A stretch of DNA of 64,000 nt from Alkaliphilus metalliredigens QYMF (lineage in GTDB: Bacteria > Bacillota > Clostridia > Peptostreptococcales > Natronincolaceae). The notes beneath the pieces were generated by a model. It was not told the origin of the DNA and did not search any database. It saw only the letters and a program-made list of their open reading frames with translations. Position numbers and translations under genes: made by a program. Below, in pieces: positions 27,495-36,862 of the stretch (position 1 is the stretch's first letter; each line of letters opens with the position of its first letter). The stretch covers positions 4,259,539-4,323,538 of the forward strand of contig NC_009633.1 in the NCBI RefSeq assembly GCF_000016985.1, written 5' to 3'.

Positions 27495-28223
27495 TCACTC
27501 AATTAACCGTGCGGCATCTTTATCAATAATCAAACTGACATTTGGATGTGTTTGAAGTACCGAAGCAGGCACTTGTGTATTGAGATGTCCACTTGTCATT
27601 TCTCTAATGGCCTCTGCCTTACTTGCACCACTTGCCAGCAAAATAATTTGATTTGCCTTCATAATCGTTGCAATCCCAATGGACAACGCCTGTCGTGGAA
27701 CCTCTGCTTTGTTTTCAAAGAAGCGGCTATTATCTTCAATTGTTTCTAGGGACAAGTCCACTAAGTGCGTTCTTATATTGAGCTTATTGCTGGGTTCATT
27801 GAATCCAATATGTCCATTGGCTCCTATCCCCAGTACTTGCAGGTCTATTCCTCCAGCTATCCGAATTTGTTCCTCATAGCCTAAGCATTCTTGTACAACA
27901 TTTCTTGCCATACCATTTGGGATATGAATTCGCTCCTTGGCTACATTTATATAGTTAAAAAGATTTTCCATCATATAGCTATAATAGCTTTGGGGATTAT
28001 CCTTACTCAAACCATAGTATTCATCTAGGTTAATGGTTGTCACTTCCGAAAAGTCTATGTCATCTTTTTCATACATTTCTACCAAGGCTTGGTACATTCC
28101 CACAGGTGTGCTCCCTGTGGCAAGCCCTAATACACTTTGGGGGTTTAAAATAATTTGACTAGCTACGATTAAAGCCGCCTTTTTACTCATTTTTTCATAA
28201 TCTTCTTCAATGTAAATTCTCAT
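27495..28223 (-). CDS. nagB: Glucosamine-6-phosphate deaminase (NagB)
   Basis: NagB turns glucosamine-6P into fructose-6P and ammonia. The 242-residue protein has the family motifs LGLATGSTPVGMYQAL, TINLDEYYGL (catalytic Asp) and LGIGANGHIGFNEPS (catalytic His). Length fits the short bacterial form without the extended allosteric tail. It sits between anmK and nagA in the operon. Confidence 0.97.
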   Translation of the reverse strand: MRIYIEEDYEKMSKKAALIVASQIILNPQSVLGLATGSTPVGMYQALVEMYEKDDIDFSEVTTINLDEYYGLSKDNPQSYYSYMMENLFNYINVAKERIHIPNGMARNVVQECLGYEEQIRIAGGIDLQVLGIGANGHIGFNEPSNKLNIRTHLVDLSLETIEDNSRFFENKAEVPRQALSIGIATIMKANQIILLASGASKAEAIREMTSGHLNTQVPASVLQTHPNVSLIIDKDAARLIE

Positions 28224-28307
28224 TTGTACCCTTCCTTTACTTTTCTCTAAATTCAGAATCCCCTAATGCAACCTCTTCTCTTATATTTATCATTTGAAAC
28301 CTTTTTT

Positions 28308-29471
28308 TCACATAATTAACTTGCCCATAACCACAGATTTCTTCGCTCCTGTCACTGAGGGAATATTATTGCCATTCCCATGAAGTGCTTCATTTGCTAA
28401 AATAGCAAATGCAATAGCTTCTTTTGCATCACTTGAATACCCAATATCTTCTTGTATTTTTACATCTACCCCTCTTAGGCTTTCTTTTATCATATTAATA
28501 AGTGTATGATTGTAACTCCCACCACCTGCAATAATCACTTCATCAATTGGCTGTTTCAATGTAATCAAATTTTCATAATGATAGGCAATAGATTTTGCTG
28601 TAAAAGCTGTCACTGTTGAAACAGTATCCTCAAAGGATAACTCAAGTTGTTTACATCGTTTAAGCAAATTCCTTGTAAAATTTACACCAAATGATTCTCT
28701 CCCTGTGGTTTTTGGAGGTAATAATTTTATATAAGAATGATCCATCAATTCATTTAGTACTTCTTGGCAGATCTTTCCCTTGGATGCAATTTCCCCACCT
28801 TGATCGTATTGAAGCTTTCCATTTGTAAATACATTTACTACTTGATCAATTATCATATTCCCTGGACCAGTATCAAATGCTTGAACATCTTCCAACTTAG
28901 CCCTTCGAGGTATAACGGTAGCATTTCCAATTCCGCCGATATTCTGAAATACTCGTGTTTTTGTGTCACTTCTATAGAGTAAATACTCTGGATAAGCAAC
29001 TAGCGGAGCACCATGCCCTCCTGCAGCGACATCTCGCACTCTAAAATCTGCAATCACAGGCTTCCCGGTTATCTCTGCAATCACTGAAGGTTCTCCAATT
29101 TGAAGTGTACTGCTTTGTGGCACATGATAGATTGTCTGTCCATGAGATCCAATCAAATCTATTTCTTCTAACCTCATGTTCAGCTTTTTCATCAGACCTA
29201 ATACAGCTTCTCCAAATAATTTTCCAATTTCAAAATTCAATTGACAAATTTGTTCTACGTTTGATTCTTCTATAGAGCAGCACCTTAGGATTCTTTTTTT
29301 AACTTGGGGTTGGATTTTTAAATTGTAAAATCCTTTATACTTTATTTTTGTTTCCAGTCCATGTCCTTCTATTTCTACTAGTGCACAATCTATCCCATCT
29401 ATGGATGTACCTGACATAAGACCAATCACATTTTTTTTATTTTTTTCTAATAGTTTGACTATGTGTCTCAT
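28308..29471 (-). CDS. anmK: Anhydro-N-acetylmuramic acid kinase (AnmK)
   Basis: AnmK opens the 1,6-anhydro ring of anhMurNAc and phosphorylates it to MurNAc-6P, the substrate of MurQ. The 387-residue protein contains GLMSGTSIDGIDCALVEI, GSHGQTIYH, NIGGIGNATVIP, FDTGPGNMIIDQ and IIAGGGSYNHTLI, all typical of the family. It follows chbG by one base, showing tight coupling. Confidence 0.95.
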   Translation of the reverse strand: MRHIVKLLEKNKKNVIGLMSGTSIDGIDCALVEIEGHGLETKIKYKGFYNLKIQPQVKKRILRCCSIEESNVEQICQLNFEIGKLFGEAVLGLMKKLNMRLEEIDLIGSHGQTIYHVPQSSTLQIGEPSVIAEITGKPVIADFRVRDVAAGGHGAPLVAYPEYLLYRSDTKTRVFQNIGGIGNATVIPRRAKLEDVQAFDTGPGNMIIDQVVNVFTNGKLQYDQGGEIASKGKICQEVLNELMDHSYIKLLPPKTTGRESFGVNFTRNLLKRCKQLELSFEDTVSTVTAFTAKSIAYHYENLITLKQPIDEVIIAGGGSYNHTLINMIKESLRGVDVKIQEDIGYSSDAKEAIAFAILANEALHGNGNNIPSVTGAKKSVVMGKLIM

Positions 29472-29472
29472 G

Positions 29473-30228
29473 TTAACTACCTAAATCTTCAAAGGAGATT
29501 ACTTGAATATTATTTTGATCTAACCAAACTTTCAGTACTCCACTAGTTAGTATTTCAAGCTCCTTTTTTCTATAGTTATTATATGAGCTTATGGATTTTA
29601 AATCTTCATCTACATATGCAGGATGCACCATCACTTCTAAGATTCCCTTTTCAAAACCATTTATTATTGTCTTTAGATTCTCTAAATTAGCTCCTTCACC
29701 ATAAAATTCTAAGGTAAAATGATCAGTGGTTGTAATATTCATTTCCTTATATAGTTTCTTAGCCCTTTCGCTTGGTTGGCGTAATGGTAGGTTATACTCC
29801 TTAGCTAACCCTGCGACAATTTCAAGAATCCCGTCATGCATGTGTACATGATGATGACTATCCAAATGACTTATTTTTAAACCACACTTTAAAAATGTAT
29901 CAATTTGCATTCTTAATTCACTTTCAACCTCATCCAATTTCATTACTGGTAATAAGCGTGTACTTCTTCTATAAAAATTTCCCTCTTCATCTACCAAAGA
30001 ACGTACTTGTTGCTGAGGAAGTATTGGCTTACCACAAGTTAGTGTTAGATGAATCCCTAAAGTATCTATTCCATTTTCCTTCGCTAATAGAATTGCCTCT
30101 TCCGCCTTAGGCATATTTACCATAAGTGTTGTGTTGGACACAACACCATTTATAATTGACTCAATGATTCCTTTATTACAGCTTGTCGTTAATCCAAAAT
30201 CATCCGCATTGATAATTATCTTTTTCAT
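29473..30228 (-). CDS. chbG: ChbG/YdjC-family carbohydrate deacetylase
   Basis: This 251-residue metal-dependent deacetylase has INADDFGLTTSCNKGI (catalytic Asp pair), GIHLTLTCGKP, LDSHHHVHMH (metal His) and VMVHPAYVD. In E. coli ChbG removes one acetyl group from chitobiose-6P, which is needed before the GH4 glycosidase can cut it. The adjacent GH4 gene and PTS genes support the same role here. Confidence 0.9.
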   Translation of the reverse strand: MKKIIINADDFGLTTSCNKGIIESIINGVVSNTTLMVNMPKAEEAILLAKENGIDTLGIHLTLTCGKPILPQQQVRSLVDEEGNFYRRSTRLLPVMKLDEVESELRMQIDTFLKCGLKISHLDSHHHVHMHDGILEIVAGLAKEYNLPLRQPSERAKKLYKEMNITTTDHFTLEFYGEGANLENLKTIINGFEKGILEVMVHPAYVDEDLKSISSYNNYRKKELEILTSGVLKVWLDQNNIQVISFEDLGS

Positions 30229-30242
30229 CTACACCCCTCCAA

Positions 30243-31577
30243 TTACCCTTCAATTAATCCTTCTATTGTCCTTTGAAATTGAGGAAGATATTCTCTGTTT
30301 TCAACTAGAATATCTTCCAATAGCTGTTTTGCCACAGTAGCAGATGGAACTAGTGGATGTATGGCTAAGCATTGCAACGCTAGCCCATAATCCCCTTTAA
30401 CACCAGCCTCAACTGCTAATTCTTCATAGGCTTTTACTCCTTGTATTAATCCATAGATTTTTGGTGATAGTGTCCCTACTTGAATTGGATGGGCACCAGT
30501 TTTATCAATTAAGCAGGTCACTTCAATCACTGTATCTTGAGGCAATCCAATCAATGTTCCGTTATTTCTTATATTCACCACATGAAGTTGCTTTTTATCA
30601 TTATAAATGGCACTAATTAATGATACAGCTGCCTCTGAATAGTAGGCCCCTCCACGTTTTTCTAATTGTTTTGGTTTTTCTTGAAGTTCTGGATTTTTGT
30701 ATATTTGAAATAATTCTCTTTCTACTTGCTGAACTTGTTCTGCTCTAGTCCCCCTACCTTCTTCAACAGCCTTTTTTTGATCCTTCACCATCTGGTCCGT
30801 CATATAAAAATATCTGTGATATGGGCAAGGTAACATTCCTAACGATTCTAAAAATACAGGGTCCCATTTTAGATCTGGGATATTCTTCATACTAAGGGCT
30901 GCGCCATCACTTAATTTGTCTAACACCCATTTAGTCACATCTTTACCATCAACAAATAATTTTTGTCCCCACACCAGGTGATTCAACCCAACAAAATCCA
31001 CTGACACCTTCTCACTATCCACTTCTAGCATGTCGGCTACCATCTTCACCATTCCCACTGGAACATTGCATAATCCAATTACTTTTACTTTTGTATGTTT
31101 CTCAACCACTTCTGTAATCAATCCCGCTGGATTGGTAAAGTTAATTAACCATGCATTCGGTGCAAGCTCTTCAATATCCTTACAAATATCCATAATAACA
31201 GGTATTGTCCTCATTGCTTTGGAAAAGCCACCAGGCCCAGTTGTCTCCTGTCCCAGGACATCATATTTCAAAGGAATTTTTTCATCCCGAGCTCTAGCTG
31301 CTAACCCCCCGACCCTAAACTGAGTAGTCACAAAATCAGCACCCTTGATCGCCGATCTACGATCGGTTGTTAGTATGACATCTATGTCTACCCCAGCTTT
31401 CTCTACCATTCTTTGTGCTAAAGCACCTACAATCTCCAATTTGTACATTCCGTCTTCAACGTCAACCAAATGAATTTCTTTCACAGGTAGTTCATAGCGT
31501 CTCTTAATGAATCCTTCAATAATCTCTGGGGTATAGCTACTACCACCACCAATGATGGCTATTTTAAGCTCTTCCAT
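30243..31577 (-). CDS. GH4 family 6-phospho-beta-glycosidase
   Basis: ATG 31577 behind GGGGGAGGAGGG gives 444 residues; an upstream ATG (31598) is less likely. GH4 enzymes need NAD+ and Mn2+: AIIGGGSSYTPEIIEG binds NAD, and GLCNVPVGM (Cys) and GLNHLVWG (His) bind the metal. LINFTNPAGL and CPYHRYFYMTD are also family hallmarks, best matching the CelF/LicH group that splits phosphorylated cellobiose or chitobiose. It lies between PTS IIA and chbG, so a phosphochitobiose-type substrate is likely. Confidence 0.93.
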   Translation of the reverse strand: MEELKIAIIGGGSSYTPEIIEGFIKRRYELPVKEIHLVDVEDGMYKLEIVGALAQRMVEKAGVDIDVILTTDRRSAIKGADFVTTQFRVGGLAARARDEKIPLKYDVLGQETTGPGGFSKAMRTIPVIMDICKDIEELAPNAWLINFTNPAGLITEVVEKHTKVKVIGLCNVPVGMVKMVADMLEVDSEKVSVDFVGLNHLVWGQKLFVDGKDVTKWVLDKLSDGAALSMKNIPDLKWDPVFLESLGMLPCPYHRYFYMTDQMVKDQKKAVEEGRGTRAEQVQQVERELFQIYKNPELQEKPKQLEKRGGAYYSEAAVSLISAIYNDKKQLHVVNIRNNGTLIGLPQDTVIEVTCLIDKTGAHPIQVGTLSPKIYGLIQGVKAYEELAVEAGVKGDYGLALQCLAIHPLVPSATVAKQLLEDILVENREYLPQFQRTIEGLIEG

Positions 31578-31597
31578 AACCCTCCTCCCCCTTATCA

Positions 31598-31921
31598 CTA
31601 TTTATTTTCTTCTAGTTGATCTACTCGCTTGTATAAATCCATCATATTTTCAATCAACCCTTTTTCTGCTATTGCTGTCATCAAGTGATCTTGTGCATGA
31701 ACAAAAAGTAAAGACATCTCTACTTTTTTCCCATTGATTTCACCTTGGATTATTTCTGTTTGAGCTCGGTGTGCTATACCAGCTTCTTTCTCGGCTTCCT
31801 CTAAATGTTTCTGCGCCTTTTCAAAATCCTTCTCTTTGGCTGCCTTTAAAGCATCATAGGCTTCACCTCTTGCATTTCCTGCATGTAAAATTATTTGAAA
31901 AATTACCTCTTCATTTGTCAT
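31598..31921 (-). CDS. PTS lactose/cellobiose-family IIA component
   Basis: The 107-residue protein is an all-helical Lac/Cel-type IIA. The phosphorylated His is in the motif LFVHAQDHLM. It accepts phosphate from HPr and passes it to IIB (33383-33700). A 163-base gap with a hairpin separates it from the IIC gene. Confidence 0.95.
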   Translation of the reverse strand: MTNEEVIFQIILHAGNARGEAYDALKAAKEKDFEKAQKHLEEAEKEAGIAHRAQTEIIQGEINGKKVEMSLLFVHAQDHLMTAIAEKGLIENMMDLYKRVDQLEENK

Positions 31922-32049
31922 TCTAGATTCCCCCTTTTTGATTATCTACTTAAAATCAGTTTAAAACCTTTATGTATTAGCATATATTAATTAAAAGATA
32001 TTGCATTGTTACTTTAGTAAATGGTCAGTTAGGCTTAACCCTTTACTAA

Positions 32050-32075
32050 AGCACCAATATAACCCGGTGCTTTTA
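32050..32075 (-). terminator. Intra-operon hairpin between IIC and IIA genes
   Basis: AAAGCACC and GGTGCTTT form an 8-bp stem with a 10-base loop just past the IIC stop. The T run is short, so it may be a partial terminator or a processing and stability signal that lowers expression of downstream genes. Confidence 0.5.
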
Positions 32076-32084
32076 TTGAGTTAA

Positions 32085-33359
32085 CTATTCAGCGTATAAA
32101 AACTCTTCATCTTGATTTTCTTTTTCCTCTGCTATCATTTTCTTTTCATAGGACTTAAAGAATGGATAATAAATGGCCATCATAATAGAAATATTAATTA
32201 ATACCAATACAATAGCCCTCCAATCTCCCCCGGTTGCCATATATGCACCAATCGGTGCAGGTAACGTCCAAGGGGCTAAAATATACGGTCTTCCTACTAA
32301 ATTTAGTGTCATTGCTATGTATGAGATAGTCCCTGTAATCACGGGGCCTAGAATAAATGGTATTGCAAGAATAGGATTCAGCATAATGGGTGCTCCAAAA
32401 ATAACCGGCTCATTTATATTGCAGATTCCAGGAATTAGAGAAGCCCTCCCAACACCCTTAAGATATTTTGATTTTGAGAATATCATCCATAGCACCAATG
32501 CAATTGTTGCACCAGATCCTCCAATCCAAACAAACCATTGAAAAAAAGGTTCTGGAGCAATATTAGGCATTGCTCTTCCATCAGCAACAGCTTGTAGATT
32601 TTCATCTAGTAGAACCAACCAAATTGGCCTTGCCACAGCCCCAACAACGGATACGCCATGAATTCCCGCCGCCCATAATATAGTAATCAAAATAATTGGT
32701 ATCAATATTCCAGGCAATGTATTACCCGCTGTTACAAATGGTTTAAATAGAGACATAACAAATTCCTGGATGTCAAATCCAATCATGTATCTTACGAGCC
32801 AGACAGCTGTGATAATCACTGCTGCAGGAATTAATGCTTCAAAGGATCTAGATACAGAATCCGGTACTCCTTCTGGCATTTTAAACATAATATTTCGGCT
32901 CTGTAAAAATCTTAACACTTCTACTGCGAAAATAGACATAATAATCGCTACAAACATTCCTGCACCGCCAGCATTTGCCATAGGTAAAACCCATCCATGA
33001 CCATCTACCATAGCTGGTGATATGGTTAAAATAAACGCCGCTAAAGAAAGAACCCCTCCTGATACCCCATCAATCTTATAGGATTTTGCTAAGCTATAAC
33101 CGATACCGTAGGATGCATATAGACCCATTAGTCCCATTGTTAACCTAAAAGGAATCAATATGTTTCCAACATGCGGTTCTATCCAATCAGCTAGAGCAGG
33201 GATAGGTGGAAATGCAATCACTAAGAAGAAGCTTCCAATAATAATTAGTGCCATAGTAGAAATAATACCATCTCTGACAGCTCTTAAGTGTCTTTGCTCT
33301 GCCAACCTTGTCATTGGAGGCATTAAAACCTTTTCAACTATTTCAAAGAATTTATTCAT
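32085..33359 (-). CDS. PTS cellobiose/chitobiose-family IIC permease
   Basis: This 424-residue membrane protein begins FFEIVEKVLMPPMTRLAEQR, the typical Lac/Cel IIC start, and has about ten spans. The motif NINEPVIFGAPIMLNP marks the sugar-binding loop. The gene neighbourhood (chbG, GH4, nagA, nagB) points to chitobiose or a related amino-sugar disaccharide. A second IIC lies at 39243-40532. Confidence 0.95.
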   Translation of the reverse strand: MNKFFEIVEKVLMPPMTRLAEQRHLRAVRDGIISTMALIIIGSFFLVIAFPPIPALADWIEPHVGNILIPFRLTMGLMGLYASYGIGYSLAKSYKIDGVSGGVLSLAAFILTISPAMVDGHGWVLPMANAGGAGMFVAIIMSIFAVEVLRFLQSRNIMFKMPEGVPDSVSRSFEALIPAAVIITAVWLVRYMIGFDIQEFVMSLFKPFVTAGNTLPGILIPIILITILWAAGIHGVSVVGAVARPIWLVLLDENLQAVADGRAMPNIAPEPFFQWFVWIGGSGATIALVLWMIFSKSKYLKGVGRASLIPGICNINEPVIFGAPIMLNPILAIPFILGPVITGTISYIAMTLNLVGRPYILAPWTLPAPIGAYMATGGDWRAIVLVLINISIMMAIYYPFFKSYEKKMIAEEKENQDEEFLYAE

Positions 33360-33382
33360 GACATACCCTCCTTATTTTATTA

Positions 33383-33700
33383 TTACTTTAATTTAACGAT
33401 CTCCTTAATTTGTTTCACAACTCTAGGTCCACCCATAGGTGTGTACCCTTGAGGTTGAATTAAAGCAATGGGTACATTAGCCTCCTTTGCAGCCACTTCA
33501 AATGTAGCCATTCTATGTCTAACCTGAGGTGCTACCAAAGCAATGTCCCAGTCTTCTCCATTAACCTCGTCTTCAAATTCTCCAGTTCCCACTGCCTTGA
33601 CATTTGATTCTACGCCTTGCTTTTCCAGTTCCTTCTGAATAGATTTTACAACAATAGAACTGGACATGCCCCCTGAACACACTAATAACACATTTAACAT
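33383..33700 (-). CDS. PTS lactose/cellobiose-family IIB component
   Basis: The 105-residue protein has the IIB P-loop [17 protein letters not shown], with the phosphorylated Cys at position 8. Its ATG overlaps the end of murQ by 7 bp, so transport and MurNAc-6P breakdown are translationally coupled. Confidence 0.95.
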   Translation of the reverse strand: MLNVLLVCSGGMSSSIVVKSIQKELEKQGVESNVKAVGTGEFEDEVNGEDWDIALVAPQVRHRMATFEVAAKEANVPIALIQPQGYTPMGGPRVVKQIKEIVKLK

Positions 33701-34617
33701 ATCTCTTCCCCCTCCTTAATATATTCTAAAGCTTTTTTTACAAAGCCACCGGCTTCCTGCAATTTTGCTGTGGCTTCAACAAAACTGCATCCTGTATTAA
33801 TCATAAGAATTGCCACCTTCGGTTGATAATTGGAGTTTTTTAAAATTTCTGTAGCTTCTATCTCTCCTACCCCTGTTGCCATCATAACGATACGCTTTGA
33901 TCGATCTTCTAGTTTTTCATTTGTTGTTTGTACGTCTACCATTAAATTTTTATAGACCTTTCCAACACCAATCATAGAAGCAGTTGTGAGCATATTTAAA
34001 ACAAGTTTTTGTGCTGTACCTGACTTTAGTCTAGTAGATCCTGCAATCACTTCTGGTCCAACAACTGGTACAATAGCAATATCAGCAACTCTAGTTATAA
34101 CTGCGTCTTTATTGCAACATAATGCTACAGTGGTTGCACCTATATTATTTGCATAATTTAGTCCCCCAACAACATAAGGAGTTCTTCCACTTGCTGCAAT
34201 TCCCACAACAATATCCTGTGAAGTTAGTTTTATATTTTTTAAATCTTTAATTCCTTCTTCTTTACTATCTTCAGCGCCTTCTACGGCTTCTAGCAAAGCT
34301 TCTCTACCTCCTGCAATCAAGCCTATCACCTGTTCTTTAGATGTTCCAAATGTTGGAGGACATTCAGCTGCATCCAATATTCCAAGTCTTCCACTAGTCC
34401 CAGCCCCTAGATATATAAGTCTTCCATTTGTTTTAAATGCTTCGATAATTTTTTCAACAGCCTTTGCAATATTAGGTAGTTCCTTTTCTACAGCTAATGC
34501 CACTTTTTTATCTTCTTCATTAATTACTTTCACAATTTCCAAAGGCGATTTTTCATCAATATTTAATGTCTCTAAATTAACTTTCTCCGTTGTTAACTGT
34601 TCTAAATTATTGAGCAT
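33694..34617 (-). CDS. murQ: N-acetylmuramic acid 6-phosphate etherase (MurQ)
   Basis: MurQ removes the lactyl ether from MurNAc-6P to give GlcNAc-6P and D-lactate. The 307-residue SIS-fold protein has [22 protein letters not shown] split as the family's substrate loop, [12 protein letters not shown] and [18 protein letters not shown], all diagnostic. It lies after the RpiR regulator and before PTS IIB, and feeds NagA downstream. Confidence 0.97.
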   Translation of the reverse strand: MLNNLEQLTTEKVNLETLNIDEKSPLEIVKVINEEDKKVALAVEKELPNIAKAVEKIIEAFKTNGRLIYLGAGTSGRLGILDAAECPPTFGTSKEQVIGLIAGGREALLEAVEGAEDSKEEGIKDLKNIKLTSQDIVVGIAASGRTPYVVGGLNYANNIGATTVALCCNKDAVITRVADIAIVPVVGPEVIAGSTRLKSGTAQKLVLNMLTTASMIGVGKVYKNLMVDVQTTNEKLEDRSKRIVMMATGVGEIEATEILKNSNYQPKVAILMINTGCSFVEATAKLQEAGGFVKKALEYIKEGEEIC

Positions 34618-34631
34618 AACGCACTTCCTCT

Positions 34632-35483
34632 CTAATACTTCCTATCCTTTACCACTTCTCTTGTTTCATATAAATGTTCAATCACTTCGTCATACCTTCT
34701 ACAAGCAACCCCTATAAACAAACTGTCAATCACTGTGAGTTGGGCAATTCGAGATGCCATGGCACCACTCCTAAAGTTATTTTCTACTGCCGCTGTATAT
34801 AACTTAATATCTGCACTACCGGCAAGAGGAGAGTCTCCAAATTGTGTTATAGCAATAGTTTTAGCTCCTTTTTTCTTTGCAACTTTCATTGCTTCTACGA
34901 TTTCCTTTGTTCTCCCTGAGTAAGAGATTCCAATTGCCACATCTTCCTTAGTCAAATGTACAGCAGATGTCATTTGTATATGACTATCAAAATACATATG
35001 AGTTGGTATATTAATTCTCATGAATTTATATTGTGCATCAAGTGCAACTACAGACGAAGCTCCCAAACCAAAAATATTAATACTCTTTGCCTTGTCAATC
35101 GTTTCTATGGCTTTCTCTAACTCTTCTGATGAAAGAATATTCTTTGTGTCCTCAATCGCCTGTATGTTACCCGATGAAACCTTAGAAATAATCTCCTGAG
35201 TACTATCCCCTGTTCCAATTTGCTCAAATAATACCTTTTCACCTTGCTCAGCCCTAGATGTCTCCAGTGATACTGCCAATTTTAATTCTTGATACCCTTT
35301 CAGCTCTAAACTTTTACAAAACCTTACAATGCTAGCTTCACTTGTGTTACTTTTTTTTGCCAATTCCGTAATAGAAAGATCTTTAATCTCCCTAGGAGTA
35401 TCCAGTATAAACTGTGCTACTTTTTTTTCTGATGGCTTGAAACTTTCTAAGCCTTGCCTAATTTTTACTAAACAGCCACTCAT
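34632..35483 (-). CDS. RpiR-family transcription regulator (HTH + SIS)
   Basis: The 283-residue protein has an N-terminal helix-turn-helix ([20 protein letters not shown]) and a C-terminal sugar-phosphate isomerase (SIS) domain ([15 protein letters not shown] and [15 protein letters not shown]). RpiR/MurR regulators bind amino-sugar phosphates such as MurNAc-6P. Its ATG overlaps the kinase stop by four bases. Candidate operators lie at 36508-36522 and 36540-36554. Confidence 0.92.
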   Translation of the reverse strand: MSGCLVKIRQGLESFKPSEKKVAQFILDTPREIKDLSITELAKKSNTSEASIVRFCKSLELKGYQELKLAVSLETSRAEQGEKVLFEQIGTGDSTQEIISKVSSGNIQAIEDTKNILSSEELEKAIETIDKAKSINIFGLGASSVVALDAQYKFMRINIPTHMYFDSHIQMTSAVHLTKEDVAIGISYSGRTKEIVEAMKVAKKKGAKTIAITQFGDSPLAGSADIKLYTAAVENNFRSGAMASRIAQLTVIDSLFIGVACRRYDEVIEHLYETREVVKDRKY

Positions 35484-36454
35484 TTTTTCTCTCCACCTAC
35501 TTTCTTCCCATTATAAAAATCAAACGAATCAAAGGATATTCCCAATCTCTTAAAGCCTAGTATTAAAGCTCCTACAACAGGGGGATGTAATGATTTCGAA
35601 ACTTCTACATATTTATATTGTTTTTTTATACATTCTACATAGTGATCGTAAACAATGCTGACATTCTCCAACACTCCTCCCCCAACTTTTATGGTCAAGG
35701 AACCACCCTGGGGCATCTTTCTTATCAATGTTTTACTAAGTTCACAGAGGCTCTCTGCTGCCTCTTGTAATATTCTTGTACTAACATCATCTCCACAATC
35801 CGCACAATATTGAACTACAGGAGTTATCCTCGCGATATCAGCCTTTGTTCTATGGGGATGGTGTACATATCCTATAACATCCGTAGCCTTCTCCCAATTT
35901 AATTTTTTAATTATTTCCTTCGTTAAAGATGTATTTTGTTCTCTGCCATCCACAACTTTCACCAATGTTGCCAATGCATTTCTTCCAATATCATACCCAC
36001 TACCTTCATCTCCAAGTATGTGTCCCCACCCTCCAGCACGATATTCTTGCCCCATTGAATCGATTCCGTAAGCGATGGACCCTGTACCGCTTAATACGAA
36101 TATTCCTTCTGCATTACCATTGGCCCCGACTAAGGCAATTTGAACATCTGTACTTAATAGAACCTTGTTTTTAACCTTTACTTTTTCAAGAATATTTTCA
36201 AATATTAATCTATCTTCTTCTCTTCCTATTCCTGCAACACCGAGGGAAATCAGATCAATATCATCAATTGTATAGCAGTTTTCATTAAGCAGTATGCTTA
36301 TCAGATTACAAAAATTTTCTTCCACTTTCTGTATCCCTTGAGAGTGTATGTTTAGTGAACCAGTTCTTTCTCTAGCTATGGTTTCTCCAGATGTATTCAC
36401 CATATATCCTATTGTTTTTGTTCCACCACCATCAATCCCAATGAGTAAGCCCAT
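35480..36454 (-). CDS. BadF/BcrA-type kinase, probable GlcNAc/MurNAc kinase
   Basis: The 324-residue ASKHA protein has the phosphate motif GLLIGIDGGGTKT, LSTDVQIALVGA, SGTGSIAYG and GGWGHILGDEGSGYDIG. This pattern matches GlcNAc kinases and the clostridial MurK-type kinase. As the first gene of an operon with murQ, nagA and nagB, it should phosphorylate free amino sugars released from cell wall or chitin. Whether it prefers GlcNAc or MurNAc cannot be told. AAGGAGAG precedes ATG 36454. Confidence 0.85.
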   Translation of the reverse strand: MGLLIGIDGGGTKTIGYMVNTSGETIARERTGSLNIHSQGIQKVEENFCNLISILLNENCYTIDDIDLISLGVAGIGREEDRLIFENILEKVKVKNKVLLSTDVQIALVGANGNAEGIFVLSGTGSIAYGIDSMGQEYRAGGWGHILGDEGSGYDIGRNALATLVKVVDGREQNTSLTKEIIKKLNWEKATDVIGYVHHPHRTKADIARITPVVQYCADCGDDVSTRILQEAAESLCELSKTLIRKMPQGGSLTIKVGGGVLENVSIVYDHYVECIKKQYKYVEVSKSLHPPVVGALILGFKRLGISFDSFDFYNGKKVGGEKK

Positions 36455-36494
36455 AATCGACTCTCCTTAATGCTTATATTTTCTGATTAATTAA

Positions 36495-36523
36495 ATAATA
36501 TCATTTTTGATTTTTATTTTCAA
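36495..36523 (-). promoter_or_regulatory. Promoter of the amino-sugar operon
   Basis: Minus-strand TTGAAA (36518-36523) and TATTAT (36495-36500) are exactly 17 bp apart, about 40 bases upstream of the kinase start codon. Confidence 0.7.
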
Positions 36524-36554
36524 TATTAATGTTTAATTTTGAAAATATTTTTCA
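36508..36554. promoter_or_regulatory. Two candidate RpiR operators (TGA-N9-TCA)
   Basis: TGATTTTTATTTTCA (36508-36522) overlaps the -35 and spacer, and TGAAAATATTTTTCA (36540-36554) lies 32 bp upstream, about three helical turns away. Both are near-palindromic and of equal length. Binding by the operon's RpiR regulator is an inference. The rest of 36555-36817 is AT-rich, with nothing else identified. Confidence 0.45.
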
Positions 36555-36817
36555 CACCTTTTATGTGTTTAACTACATTACTAAAATAAAATAAGCTAAT
36601 TTGTCTACATTCACTTACTTACCTGAAATTTGTACAAATTTTACGTACTTAAAACACCGATTATATCTTGGAACTTTTTTTACTATAATTGAGAATATCC
36701 ATAGATTCGATTCATATGGAGACCCTTCCATTATTATTGATTTTCATGAAATAGACTTAATTCAAAGGAAGTCTTAGCAACAAAATAGAATATAAAAAGC
36801 AGTTAGTATAGTACAAA

Positions 36818-36841
36818 AAAAGCAGCTACTCAGCTGCTTTT
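36818..36841 (-). terminator. Terminator of the second PTS operon
   Basis: AAAAGCAGCT and AGCTGCTTTT form a 10-bp stem with a 4-base loop, followed on the minus strand by seven T. It lies just past the end of the DUF871 remnant. Confidence 0.88.
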
Positions 36842-36862
36842 CTGCCAATTTATGTTCATTGG

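Noticed and set aside
32173-32541. 122-codon plus-strand ORF
   Set aside because: It lies opposite the clear PTS IIC gene, shows no family motif and has no ribosome site.
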